64,000 nt of DNA from Kocuria turfanensis (GTDB taxonomy: Bacteria; Actinomycetota; Actinomycetes; Actinomycetales; Micrococcaceae). The notes beneath the pieces are model-generated. The model was not told where the DNA came from. It made no database searches and saw nothing but the letters and a program-made list of their open reading frames with translations. The stretch is from contig NZ_CP014480.1 of assembly GCF_001580365.1 (NCBI RefSeq), forward strand, positions 3,247,981-3,311,980, given 5' to 3'. Position 1 is the first letter of the stretch. Each line of letters opens with the position of its first letter. Made by a program: the position numbers and the translations under genes. Positions 35,881 through 45,500 of this stretch are shown one piece after another.

Positions 35881-35964
35881 GGGGAGGAGCGGGCGTGGCC
35901 GAGCTCGTGGAGGAGCCGCGGGCCGGGGCGGCAGGATGCGGGGCGTGCGAGGCCCGGGCGGGGC

Positions 35965-36705
35965 CTAGCGCTGGACGAGGGTCAGCTCGAAGGTGTACTT
36001 GTCCGCCCGGTACACGTGCCGGCCGGTCTCCACGGGGCGGCCCAGATCGTCCATGGCGGTGCGGTGCATGCTGACCAGCGCGGCACCGGGGTCGACGCGC
36101 AGCTGCTCCGCCTGGAACGCGTCGGCCGAGACGGCGCCCACCCGCTGGTGGGCCAGCTGGAAGTTGACGCCCTGGCCGCGCATGAGGGAGTAGAGCCCCT
36201 CCTCGGCCAGCCGCTCCCGGCTGAGCTCGCACAGCGCGCGCGGGATCCAGTTCTCCATGAGCGCGAGCGGTTCCCCGTCCGTGCAGCGCAGCCGCACGAG
36301 GTGGTAGACCTCGTCCCCGGGCTGCAGGCCCAGCAGCAGGGCCACCTCCTCGTCGGCGGGCACCACGGCGAAGTCCAGCACGTCGGTGCTGGGCGCGCTG
36401 CCGCTGCGCCGGAGATCCTCGTGCAGGCTCGTCAGCTCGAGGGAACGGCGCACCTGGGTGCCCACCACCTGGGTGCCCACCCCGCGCTTGCGCACCAGCA
36501 GCCCGGCGCGCACCAGCTGGTCCATCGCCTTGCGCATGGTGGGGCGGGAGAGGTTCAGGCTGTTCGCCAGGTCGATCTCGTTGTCGAGCTTCGTCCCGGG
36601 CGGGAGCTCTCCGCTGCGGATCGCGTCCTCGAGCCCCTGCGCCACCTGATGGTAGAGCGGGACGGGGGAGGACTTGTCGACCGTGAGACGGAGTGGGCCG
36701 GACAT
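35965..36705 (-). CDS. iolR: GntR/HutC-family regulator, probable IolR
   Basis: This 246-residue regulator has an N-terminal winged helix (PLYHQVAQGLEDAIRSGELPPG, then SRPTMRKAMDQLVRAGLLVRKRG). A HutC/UTRA effector domain follows (VYHLVRLRCTDGEPLALMENWIP, RTAMDDLGRPVETGRHVY). Corynebacterium glutamicum IolR is of the same class and represses inositol genes. IolR-like palindromes occur in its own promoter region and at the other iol units. Start ATG 36705 follows GGAGG by seven bases. It heads the operon iolR-iolB-MFS. Confidence 0.85.
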   Translation of the reverse strand: MSGPLRLTVDKSSPVPLYHQVAQGLEDAIRSGELPPGTKLDNEIDLANSLNLSRPTMRKAMDQLVRAGLLVRKRGVGTQVVGTQVRRSLELTSLHEDLRRSGSAPSTDVLDFAVVPADEEVALLLGLQPGDEVYHLVRLRCTDGEPLALMENWIPRALCELSRERLAEEGLYSLMRGQGVNFQLAHQRVGAVSADAFQAEQLRVDPGAALVSMHRTAMDDLGRPVETGRHVYRADKYTFELTLVQR

Positions 36706-36772
36706 GGTGTGCCTCCAGGGGTGGGCCGGGCGGGGACGGATGGCGCTGCTGTCCATTGTCCCCGGGGAGATG

Positions 36773-36816
36773 AGAATATGTCCATACATTTTATTGACAT
36801 CTGTGACTGGTGTCAC
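36773..36816. promoter_or_regulatory. iolR/oxidoreductase divergent control region
   Basis: On the minus strand TATTCT (36778-36773) is a -10 box for iolR. The imperfect palindrome ATGTCCATACAT (36778-36789) sits right upstream of it, which suggests autoregulation. A plus-strand TTGACA (36794-36799) and a second inverted repeat GTGAC-TGGT-GTCAC (36803-36816) lie towards the divergent gene at 36931. Confidence 0.5.
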
Positions 36817-36930
36817 GGAGGCTGGACGGCGGAGCCTCGGGGCCGCGCTGACCGGCCCGGCCCGCTGCCCCTCCTCCCGATCCACCGCCCGGTCCCGCAG
36901 CCGGTCCTCGGCCCTGCACGAAGGAGCACC

Positions 36931-37974
36931 ATGGAGCAGATCACCCTCGGTCTCGTCGGCGTCGGCCGCATCGGCGTCATGCACGCCGAGAACCTCGCCG
37001 CCCTCAACCGGGAGCTGAACCCGCGGGGGATCGACGTCCGGCTGGTGCTGACCGACGTCGCCGCCGCGCACGCCCGGTCGGTGGCCGAGCGGCTGGGGGC
37101 CCGGTTCCTGCCCTCCGCGGCGGAGATGCTGGCGTCCGGGGTGGACGGGCTGGTCGTGGCCACCGGGACGGCGACCCACCCTGGGCTGATCCGGGCGGGC
37201 GTGGACGCGGACGTGCCGGTGTTCTGCGAGAAGCCCGTGGCCCTGGACGTGGCGGACTCACTGCCCGTGCTCGAGCACGTCCGGGCGGCGGGCGGGACCG
37301 TGCAGATCGGCCACCAGCGCCGCTTCGACGCGGGCTATCTGCGCGCCCGGGAGGCCCTCGCGGCCGGCGAGCTGGGCTGGATCCACTCCCTGCGCGCCGT
37401 CACCTGCGACATGACCCCGCCCCCGGTGGAGTTCCTCGCCGCGTCGGGCGGGCTGTTCCGCGACTGCTCCGTGCACGACTTCGACATCCTGCGCTGGCTG
37501 ACCGGCCACGAGATCGTGGAGGTCTACGCGAAGGGCTCCAACAACGGCGATCCCGCCATCGGGGCCGTCGGGGACGTGGACACGGCGCTCGCCGTGGTGA
37601 CCTTCGACGACGGCACCGTGGGCACGGTCTCGGCCGGCCGCTACAACGGGGCGGGCCACGACGTGCGCCTGGAGATCCAGGGCTCCCGGGCCTCGCTGAC
37701 CGTGGGCCTGGACGACCGGGCCGCGGTGCGCTCGGCCGAACCGGGCGTGACCTTCCCGGCCGGCGCCCCGCACCGGACCTTCGCGGAGCGCTTCGCCCCG
37801 GCCTACCGGGCGGAGATGGTCGCCTTCGTGGAGCTCGTCCTGGGCCGCCGGCCCAACCCGTGCCCCCCGGAGGACGCCGTGGCCGCCGCGCGGGTGGCCG
37901 ACGCCGCCCAGGAGTCGCTGCGCACCGGCGTCCCGGTGCGGGTGGCCGCCGACCCGGTGCGCAGCGCCGGCTAG
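36931..37974 (+). CDS. Gfo/Idh/MocA oxidoreductase, IolG paralogue
   Basis: This 347-residue protein has LGLVGVGRIGVMHAENLAAL, the catalytic Lys in FCEKPVALDVADS (about 93), GHQRRFDAGYLRAREAL and the Asp/His set in FRDCSVHDFDILRWLTG. These match the inositol 2-dehydrogenase group more closely than the 31-kb enzyme, so it may act on myo-, scyllo- or D-chiro-inositol. ATG 36931 has AAGGAG upstream. It is divergent from iolR, whose control region it shares, which supports membership in the inositol regulon. Confidence 0.85.
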   Translation: MEQITLGLVGVGRIGVMHAENLAALNRELNPRGIDVRLVLTDVAAAHARSVAERLGARFLPSAAEMLASGVDGLVVATGTATHPGLIRAGVDADVPVFCEKPVALDVADSLPVLEHVRAAGGTVQIGHQRRFDAGYLRAREALAAGELGWIHSLRAVTCDMTPPPVEFLAASGGLFRDCSVHDFDILRWLTGHEIVEVYAKGSNNGDPAIGAVGDVDTALAVVTFDDGTVGTVSAGRYNGAGHDVRLEIQGSRASLTVGLDDRAAVRSAEPGVTFPAGAPHRTFAERFAPAYRAEMVAFVELVLGRRPNPCPPEDAVAAARVADAAQESLRTGVPVRVAADPVRSAG

Positions 37975-38043
37975 CACCGCCGGGCCGCCGCGGCGGCCCG
38001 CCGGACGGTGCCGCGGCCGGTGGGGTGCCGGTCCGGCCGCGGC
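37974..38043. terminator. Two terminator hairpins between the oxidoreductase gene and purU
   Basis: The first hairpin pairs CGGGCCGCC (37981-37989) with GGCGGCCCG and extends by bulged outer pairs. The second pairs 38010-38020 with 38033-38043 over 11 bases. Both convergent genes can use them. Confidence 0.8.
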
Positions 38044-38056
38044 GCCGTCCGCGCGG

Positions 38057-38929
38057 TCAGACCAGGACGATGGTGCGGTTGCCGGAGAGCACCACGCGGC
38101 CCTCGGCGTGCCACTTCACGGCCCGCGAGAGGGCCTGCATCTCGGCGTCGCGGCCGACCGCCACCAGGTCCGCGGGCGTGTGGGCGTGGTCCACGGGGAT
38201 GACGCGCTGGGCGATGATCGGGCCCTCGTCCAGGTCGGGGGTCACGTAGTGGGCCGTGGCGCCCACCATCTTCACGCCGCGCGCGTAGGCCTGGTGATAG
38301 GGCTTGGCGCCCTTGAACGAGGGCAGGAACGAGTGGTGGATGTTGATGCACCGGCCCGACAGCTCGCGGGTCAGCTCGTCCGAGAGGACCTGCATGTAGC
38401 GGGCCAGCACCACCAGCTCGACGTCGTAGCGCTCGACCAGCCCGAGCAGCTTCGCCTCCGCCAGCGGCTTCGTCTCCGCGGTGACGGGCACGTGGTGGAA
38501 CGGGACGTCGTGCCACTCGACGAGGCTCTTGTGGTCGAGGTGGTTGGAGACCACGGCCACGATCTCGATGGGCAGCTCGCCGATCCGGGTGCGGTGCAGC
38601 AGGTCGGTGAGGCAGTGGGAGAACCGGGAGACCATCACGAGCACCCGCGTCCTGCGCTGCGCCGAGACCAGGCGGAACCGCATGTCGTGCTGCTCGGCCA
38701 CCGGGGCGAAGCCGTCCGTCAGGGATTCCACGGTGGCCGTCCCGGCCTCGCTGACCGTGTGGCAGCGGATGAAGAACTCGTCGGTGAAGCGGTCGGAGAA
38801 GTGCTTGACGTCGAAGATGTCGCAGCCCTGCTGCGTCAGGTTCGACGTGATGGCGCTGACGAGCCCGTGGGCCTCGGGGCAGTGGACGGTCAGGACGTGT
38901 TCGACGGTCCCCGGGACCTGGTCGGGCAT
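38057..38929 (-). CDS. purU: Formyltetrahydrofolate deformylase
   Basis: This 290-residue enzyme hydrolyses 10-formyl-THF to formate and THF, balancing one-carbon pools. An N-terminal ACT domain (EHVLTVHCPEAHGLVSAIT) is followed by a formyltransferase-fold domain with SNHLDHKSLVEW, the catalytic Asn/His in INIHHSFLPSF and Asp in PDLDEGPII. ATG 38929 has GAGGAG upstream. A -10 box TAGGAT lies at 38998-39003 on the minus strand. The ACT domain and absence of a PurN-type N-terminus separate it from PurN, which is also present in this window. Confidence 0.95.
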   Translation of the reverse strand: MPDQVPGTVEHVLTVHCPEAHGLVSAITSNLTQQGCDIFDVKHFSDRFTDEFFIRCHTVSEAGTATVESLTDGFAPVAEQHDMRFRLVSAQRRTRVLVMVSRFSHCLTDLLHRTRIGELPIEIVAVVSNHLDHKSLVEWHDVPFHHVPVTAETKPLAEAKLLGLVERYDVELVVLARYMQVLSDELTRELSGRCINIHHSFLPSFKGAKPYHQAYARGVKMVGATAHYVTPDLDEGPIIAQRVIPVDHAHTPADLVAVGRDAEMQALSRAVKWHAEGRVVLSGNRTIVLV

Positions 38930-39003
38930 GGCAGAGCTCCTCGGCGCTGGGCAGGTGGTGGGCCGCACAGCACGGCGTCGGCCGGTGCGGCCCTACGATC
39001 CTA

Positions 39004-39570
39004 GCCCGCGCGGCCGGAGGCGCGGGACGGCGCAGCGGGCTCGGTGCCGAGCCGGCGCGGTGTAGACCGATGGCCGCGGGAACGGGCGGTAGGAGTCCGC
39101 CCGGCGCGGGGAGAGATGCGCCTCGCTTCGGAGGACCCGCGGCCATCGGCAGGCGTTGCACGCCTCAACAGAGGAGAGCCGTGGGCTGAGCGGCTTTCAG
39201 AGCGCGGGCGCCGCAGACGGTGCACCCCCCAGTGCGTCCGAATCGGTCGTGCCCGCGCAATTTCCCCCATTGCTGTGGTTCTCACCACGATCGCAACTTT
39301 ATCCGACCCGGCGCCGTGTCGGCACCCGCTGTCCCCAGGAAATCTCCAGGGAGCCGCGCCGAGGCCCCGCTGCCGGGCGGCGACGGGTCCGCTGCCCGCG
39401 CTCCCGGCCGGGCGCTCCCGCGGGAATTCGCGTCTGACCAGCATCTCCGGGCGCGGGGTCCGGCGCGGGCACCGCGGCACTCGCGCCGCGCTGTCCGCTC
39501 AAGTGGGGACAGCCAGGGGTGGCCCTCCGGGCGGACGCGTGGCGTCCCAGGCCCCGTCACGAGCCGCGTC
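39004..39570. other. Gene-poor stretch between purU and the iron exporter gene
   Basis: No reading frame here has plausible coding text with a ribosome-binding site; the best, 93 codons at 39156-39437, is Arg/Pro-rich and reads like out-of-frame sequence. Base composition drops around 39236-39310, where a minus-strand GATAAAGT could be a -10 box for an unseen small RNA. Nothing else is recognised. Confidence 0.5.
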
Positions 39571-40716
39571 TCAGGCCACGGTCGTGTTGAAGAGCAGGCC
39601 CAGGACGTAGGTGGCCAGGGCGGCCCCGTAGCCGATGGCCAGCTGGCGGAGACCCCGCTTCCAGGGGGAGGCCCCGGAGAGCAGACCGACCAGCCCGCCG
39701 GTCACCAGCAGGGCGAGGCCGACCAGCACGAGCGCGACGGCCATCGCCGGAAACCCCGTCAGGCCCACGAGGTAGGGCAGGATCGGGATGACGGCTCCCG
39801 AGGCGAAGAAGCAGAAGCTGGACGCCGCGGCTCCCAGGTCGGTGCCCAGGGCCACGTGCTCCCGCTGCTCGGGCTGGTCCTCGGCCGGGTCCTGGAAGGA
39901 GCGGGACGGGTCGCAGTCGCACTCGTAGAAGCCCAGGCGCTCCGCCGCCCGGTGCTCGGCGGCCTCCTCGCTCATGCCCCGGGCGCGGTAGATGAGCACC
40001 AGCTCGTTGGCGTCCAGGTCCAGGTTCGGGGCGACGTGCAGGGTCACCTGGGTGGGCTGGGAGGCGTCGAGCAGCTCCCGCTGGGAACGCACGGAGACGA
40101 ACTCCCCGGCCCCCATGGACAGCGCCCCCGCGAGCAGGCCGGCGATCCCGGCGAAGAGCACCATCGCGGGGGACGTGCCGGTGGCGCCCACGCCCATGAC
40201 CAGCGCGAGGTTGGAGACGAGGCCGTCGTTGGCGCCGAACACCGCCGCCCGGAAGTTGCCGGAGAGCTTGTGCCGGCCCTCGGTGGCCAGCGCCCGGACG
40301 ATCTCCTCGTGCACCGCCTCGTCGGCGGCCATGGCGTCGGAGGCGTCCTGCTCCCCGTCGTAGGGCGAGCGGCTCTCGGCGCGCTGGAGCAGGGCCAGGA
40401 CGAAGACGGAGCCGAAGTGGGAGGCGAGGAAGATCAGCAGCCGGGAGTACAGGGACGGGCGGGCGTCGGTGGCGGCGTGCGGGCCGAGCAGGCGCACCCA
40501 GTGCTCGGCGTGGCGCTGCTCGGCCTCCGCGACCTGGTGCAGGATCTCCGCCTCCCGGCCGGTGCTGCGGGCGGCCAGCAGGTGGTAGATGCGGGCCTCG
40601 GCCCGTTCCTCCGCGAGGTACTTGCGCCAGCGCCGGATCTGGCCGCGCTCCGGCGGGCCCGGACGGGGAGGACGCTCCCCGGGAGCGGGGGAGGGGGCTG
40701 TCTGTTCGGGGCTCAT
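39571..40716 (-). CDS. Ferritin-like/VIT1 fusion, probable Fe/Mn exporter (MbfA type)
   Basis: This 381-residue protein has an N-terminal ferritin-like helical domain with Glu/His clusters (AEERAEARIYHLLA, EAEQRHAEHW, ADEAVHEEIVRAL). A C-terminal VIT1/CCC1 membrane domain with five segments follows (FRAAVFGANDGLVSNLALVMG, GALSMGAGEFVSVRSQREL, PILPYLVG). Bacterial proteins of this build (MbfA) export iron. A CDCDPSRSF patch in the loop could bind metal. ATG 40716 has AGGAAGG upstream. A -10 box TACACT (40901-40906, minus strand) and a 14-base palindrome at 40930-40943 lie upstream. Confidence 0.87.
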   Translation of the reverse strand: MSPEQTAPSPAPGERPPRPGPPERGQIRRWRKYLAEERAEARIYHLLAARSTGREAEILHQVAEAEQRHAEHWVRLLGPHAATDARPSLYSRLLIFLASHFGSVFVLALLQRAESRSPYDGEQDASDAMAADEAVHEEIVRALATEGRHKLSGNFRAAVFGANDGLVSNLALVMGVGATGTSPAMVLFAGIAGLLAGALSMGAGEFVSVRSQRELLDASQPTQVTLHVAPNLDLDANELVLIYRARGMSEEAAEHRAAERLGFYECDCDPSRSFQDPAEDQPEQREHVALGTDLGAAASSFCFFASGAVIPILPYLVGLTGFPAMAVALVLVGLALLVTGGLVGLLSGASPWKRGLRQLAIGYGAALATYVLGLLFNTTVA

Positions 40717-40929
40717 GGGGCCTTCCTCGGGCCCGTCGCGGCGCACGGCGCGCGGGGCCCGACCGGGGGCGGGGGTGGTCCGGAAGGTCTCGTTCGCCCG
40801 CCGGTGCGGGTGGGCTGCCGGGACTCCTCGTCGAGACCGGGATGGCGACAGACCGACGGGTGCGCGGCACCCGGGAACTACTCCCCTTCGCTTCCCGACG
40901 AGTGTAGACCGGCAGCCCCCGCCCCCGGT

Positions 40930-40943
40930 TTCGGTGCACCGAA
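40930..40943. promoter_or_regulatory. Palindrome upstream of the iron exporter promoter
   Basis: TTCGGTGCACCGAA is a perfect 14-base palindrome, 24 bases upstream of the likely -10 box of the exporter gene. Its outer TTNGGT/ACCNAA resembles half of an IdeR box, but the full 19-base IdeR consensus is not present. It lies 21 bases beyond the end of the neighbouring gene, so a role in termination is also possible. Confidence 0.45.
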
Positions 40944-40963
40944 GGGGCGCGGGCCCCGGGAGG

Positions 40964-42376
40964 TCAGGAGTCGATGCTGTCCGCGGCGTCCGGGGCCGGC
41001 CACCGGTGGGCCTCGGGGGCGATCACGGAGCTCTCCTCCCGCGTCTCGGCGGGGAAGGAGCCCACCCCCCAGTGGAACCGGTAGGGGTCGGAGCAGCCCC
41101 AGCCGAAGCGCAGCCCCTCGACCAGCTTCTGCGCCGCCTCCGGGAAGCCCAGCGGGCCGGTGGTCCAGGGCTGGTTCCACGCCGAGGGCTCGTTCCACTC
41201 GTCCTCGTGGAAGAACGTGGCGTCCACGGGCCAGGCCGCGTGGGTCAGCTGGCCGCCGGAGACCACGGAACAGTCCACGCCGTGGGGTCCCACCCCGGCC
41301 CACGCGACCGGGGCCTCCGAGCGGTCGTCGTAGCGCTCGTACTCGACCACGAGGAAGTCGTTCCAGGGCAGCCGGGCGAGCACGGTGGCGATGAGCCGCC
41401 GCAGGTCCTCCCACACGTCCTCGCCGACGGCCTCGGTCGCCGTGCCGGGGCCGACCACCCCGATCCCCGCGCGGCCCAGCATCTCCTGGGCCTCGGGGGT
41501 GGCCAGGTCCGACCAGGTCCGTGTGTCCGAGAAGCCCTCCCCGACCGGCTCCCCGGCCGGCTGGCGGGTCGAGGCGAAGCGCATGGCCTCCTCCCAGGAG
41601 CCGAAGAACCGCCGGACGCCGTCGAAGTACGGCCGGCGCGCGCTGGAGGCCTCCTGCTCGACCACCCAGCGGCCGTACCGGGCCGTGGTGGGGTGGTGGC
41701 CGGTGCTGCGGCAGTGGGTGAGGAAGGCCGTCACCGCCGCGGCGTACTCGTCCTCCGTGAAGACGTGCTCGTGGGCGGGCTCGGTGCCGGCCCGCAGGCC
41801 GATCCGCTCGAGGGCCGCGTCCCAGTGCCCGCCGCCCAGGCGCTGGGCGACCACGCGCTCGGGAACGGGCCAGTAGTGGGCGATGCCGCACAGGAAGTTC
41901 GCGTCCGTGCACAGGCTCAGCCGGGCGAGCTCGTAGGCGTGCGCGCTGAGCGGGCGGCAGGCGGTCTCCTCGGCGCAGTGCTGCTGGGCCGCGCCGATGA
42001 GCGCGAGGGTCTGCTGCGTCAGGTCGCCGTCGGGATCCGCGCCGGCAAGCAGCGCGGTGACGTCGCGCACCACGTCGGCGCTCAGGTGCAGGGCGGCGTA
42101 GTCGCGGGCGGGGCCGAGGCCCAGGTGCTGGGCCATGACGAGCCAGACACCGGCGCCGACGGCGCCGTCGGTGACCTCGGGGGCGGTGGTCTCCTGCGGG
42201 AAGCGCTGGCCCAGCTCGGCGATCGCCGCGTCCAGCAGGACGGTGGACTCCTCCGGGAACAGCAGCTGGAAGCGCATCCGCACCTGCCCGCGCGTCATGC
42301 CGCGGTCGGCCATGGCGCGGATCAGGGAGCCATAGCGCTGCACGAAGGCTGCGAGGCCCGCCACGGCGTAGGGCAT
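40964..42376 (-). CDS. Protein of unknown function with possible YbjN/CesT-like domain
   Basis: This 470-residue soluble protein starts MPYAVAGLAAFVQRYG. The N-terminal half is helical (YGSLIRAMADRGMTRGQVRMRF; GAAQQHCAEETACRPLS). The middle holds a run with EDEYAAAVTAFLTHCRSTGHHPTTARYGRWV, a helix-turn-helix-like stretch often seen near helicase-type proteins. The C-terminal half has WEDLRRLIATVLARLPWNDFLVVEYERYD and a Trp-rich end, which resembles the YbjN/type III chaperone fold of actinobacterial proteins. ATG 42376 follows GGAGGACC. It lies 176 bases downstream of the SWIM-SNF2 gene on the same strand. The family match is tentative. Confidence 0.6.
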   Translation of the reverse strand: MPYAVAGLAAFVQRYGSLIRAMADRGMTRGQVRMRFQLLFPEESTVLLDAAIAELGQRFPQETTAPEVTDGAVGAGVWLVMAQHLGLGPARDYAALHLSADVVRDVTALLAGADPDGDLTQQTLALIGAAQQHCAEETACRPLSAHAYELARLSLCTDANFLCGIAHYWPVPERVVAQRLGGGHWDAALERIGLRAGTEPAHEHVFTEDEYAAAVTAFLTHCRSTGHHPTTARYGRWVVEQEASSARRPYFDGVRRFFGSWEEAMRFASTRQPAGEPVGEGFSDTRTWSDLATPEAQEMLGRAGIGVVGPGTATEAVGEDVWEDLRRLIATVLARLPWNDFLVVEYERYDDRSEAPVAWAGVGPHGVDCSVVSGGQLTHAAWPVDATFFHEDEWNEPSAWNQPWTTGPLGFPEAAQKLVEGLRFGWGCSDPYRFHWGVGSFPAETREESSVIAPEAHRWPAPDAADSIDS

Positions 42377-42552
42377 GGAGGGTCCTCCGGTCGGTCGGTC
42401 GTCGGGTGCCCGGTCGGGGAGACCGGGTAGGGGCGTCCCACAGGGAGCGGGGGGCGCACTGTCGATCCTAGTCGGTGACGGGTGCCGCCCGGGTGTCCCG
42501 GGGGATTGTGACCGGCGGATGACGCCGGTGTTCCCACCGGCAAAACCGCAGG

Positions 42553-45500
42553 TCAGGGCGCAATCAGCCCGCGGATGTCCTCGGCCGTGAGCGCGCTGGA
42601 GAACATCCGGTCGTCGTCCAGCACGGCCGTGAACAGCCGGGCCTTGCGCTCCTTGAGCGCCATGACCTTCTCCTCGATGGTGTCCCGGGCGACGAGCCGG
42701 TAGACCATCACCTTCTTCTCCTGGCCGATGCGGTGGGTGCGGTCCACGGCCTGCTCCTCCGTGGCGGGGTTCCACCACGGGTCGAGCAGGAAGCAGTAGT
42801 CGGCCTGGGTGAGGTTCAGCCCGAAGCCGCCCGCCTTGAGGCTCACCAGGAACACGGGCGCCTCCCCGGAGGTGAAGCGCTCGAGCACCCGCGCCCGGTC
42901 GGTCGTCGAGCCGTCCAGGTAGGCGTAGGGGATACTCAGCTCGTCCAGGCGGGCCGCGGCCTTCTTGAGGAAGCTCGTGAACTGGCTGAACACCAGCGGG
43001 CGGTGGCCCTCGGCCACGATCTCCGGCAGGTGCTCGAAGAGCAGGTCGAGCTTGCTCGAGGAGACCTCCGCCTCGGGGTCCACGAGGGAGGCGTCGAGGC
43101 TCAGCAGGCGCAGCGTGGTCAGGGACTGGAAGATCGTGAACCGGTTCCGGTCCAGGTCCTGCAGCAGCCCCAGGACCTTCTGCCGCTCGCGCTGCAGGCG
43201 GGTGTCGTAGAGCCGGCGGTGGGCGGGGGAGAGCTCCACCTCGATGGTCTGCTCGAGCTTGGGCGGCAGCTCCAGGTCCACGGACTCCTTGGTGCGCCGG
43301 AGCATGAGCGGCTTCACGCGCCGGCGCAGGCGGGCCAGCGCCGCGGCGTCCTCCCCGCGCTCGATGGGGCGCTGGTAGGTCTCGGTGAACTTCCGCCGCG
43401 ACGGGAACAGGCCCGGCGCCGTCAGGGACAGCAGCGCCCACAGCTCCACGAGGCTGTTCTCCAGCGGGGTGCCCGTGATCGCGAGCGTGAACGGGGCCCC
43501 GAGGTCACGGACCGCCCGGTGCGCCTTGGTGCGGGGGTTCTTGACGAACTGCGCTTCGTCCAGCAGCACCCCCGCCCAGGGGACGCCCCGGTAGGCGCTC
43601 TCGTCCAGGCGCAGCAGCGTGTACGAGGTCACGACCACCTGGGCGCCGGCAACCGTGTCCGCGAGCGCGGTGCCGGCCTTGGCCTGGGTGTCGGTCACGC
43701 CCACGGCGGTGAGGGACGGGGCGAAGCGGTGGATCTCGGCCACCCAGTTGGGCACCACGGAGGTGGGCGCCACCACCAGGAAGGGCGGGAGGTCCGGGTC
43801 GCGCTCGACGGCGCGGCAGATCAGGGCGATCGCCTGGACCGTCTTGCCCAGACCCATGTCGTCGGCGAGGATCCCGCCGAGCCCGTGGTCCCACAGCACG
43901 CTCAGCCAGGCGTAGCCGTCGCGCTGGTACGGGCGCAGCTCGGCGTGCAGGGACGCGGGCACGGCGGGCGCCTCGACCGTCTCGAGCTCCAGCAGGGAGC
44001 GCACCGACGCCCGCCAGGCCTCGGCCTGGTCCGTCTCGGCCGCGAGGTCCTCGAACTCCTCCCACAGCCCGGCCTGGTGGCGGTGGATCCGCAGCGGGCC
44101 CTCGGGGGTCTCCTGCAGGGAACGGGCCTCGGCGATGAGCTCGCGCAGCCGGTCGAACTCGGGCCGGTCCAGGGAGAACCACGACCCGTCCGGGGCCAGC
44201 ATCACGTCCTGGCCGAGGTCCAGGGCGCGGAAGACGTCGGCGAAGGAGATGTAGAACTCGCCGACCTTCACCGTGACCCCGAGGTCGAACCAGTCGCGGC
44301 GCTCCGTGGGGGCGGTGCTGACGGTGATGGTGGGCGGGTCGGTGATCTGCTGGTAGGCCGGGCGCCCGCCGGTGTGCTCGATCCGCAGGTCCGGGATCTT
44401 CTCCAGGGCGGGCAGCCACTGCCGCACGAGCACCAGGGCGTCCGCCGCCACGTAGCTCGAGCGGCGGAGGTCCACGCCCGGGGCGCGGTGCCGGACCGCG
44501 GCGGTGACCGCGGTCTCCCAGGAGGACTCCCGGTGCACCGGCTCGTCGGCGAGGGGATCCACCGGGCGGAAGGGCAGCCGGACCCGGTCGCGGCCCTTCT
44601 GGTACTCCCACTCCCACCGGGCGCGGATGGTCAGCTCCTGGTGCTCCAGGGTGAGCACCAGCTCGGGGTCGGCGACCTGCGGCAGCTCGATCGACCCGTC
44701 CCCGTTGTCCACGTCCATGCTGCGGTGCAGGCGGGGGAAGTAGCGGTCGAAGAACTCCTCCACCTCGTCCTGCGGGATCGTCAGACCGCCCGCGGTGTCC
44801 AGGAACCGCCGCTGCTCCCGGGTGAGCCGGGTGGCCAGGGGCACGAGGCGCAGCGGGAAGACGTTGAGGTCCTCGGTGTCCGCGACGTCCCGGGGGTCCC
44901 CGTCCGGGGCGAACAGCCCGTGCCCGGGGTCGCCGATGATCCGGGCGGTGTCCAGCGCGATCCGGCGCCCGCCGCTGTCCACGGTGGGCCGCAGCTGGAG
45001 GTCCTTCCCGGGGCCGCGGACGACGTCCACGTGGAAGCGTCCCGGTTCCTCGACCGTCACCGGCAGCCCGTGCTCCCGGCCGACCAGGGTGATCCCGGCG
45101 TCCTCGGCCCGGGCGAGGATGCCCCACAGCAGCGGCGAGGCGTAGGAGTCCAGGCGGATCCAGTGCCGGTCGTGCACCGCGTAGGGGGTGCGGGTGGCGC
45201 TCAGCGCCCGGAGCTCGTCGAACCAGTCCGCCTGGCCCGGGCTCAGCGGCCCGGCGCCGGGGTCCCCGCCGACGGTCTCCCAGTCCAGCCCGCCCTTGAT
45301 CCACTGGCCCCGGCGACCCCTGCGCACCGGCCGCACGTAGAGGTGCCACGGGGAGCCGGCCCGGCCCGTGCCGTGCACGTAGCGGTAGGGCTCGCGGCGC
45401 AGGTCGAACTCCAGCGCCACCCCGGACGTGTCCTCCGGGGCAGCCGGTCCCGCGCCGCCGAGGATCTCGGCCAGGGCGTCCTTCCAGTCCGGCGGCTCCT

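Noticed and set aside
39156..39437. Possible 93-codon gene in the purU gap
   Set aside because: It has no ribosome-binding site and an Arg/Pro/Ala-rich translation with no similarity to known proteins.
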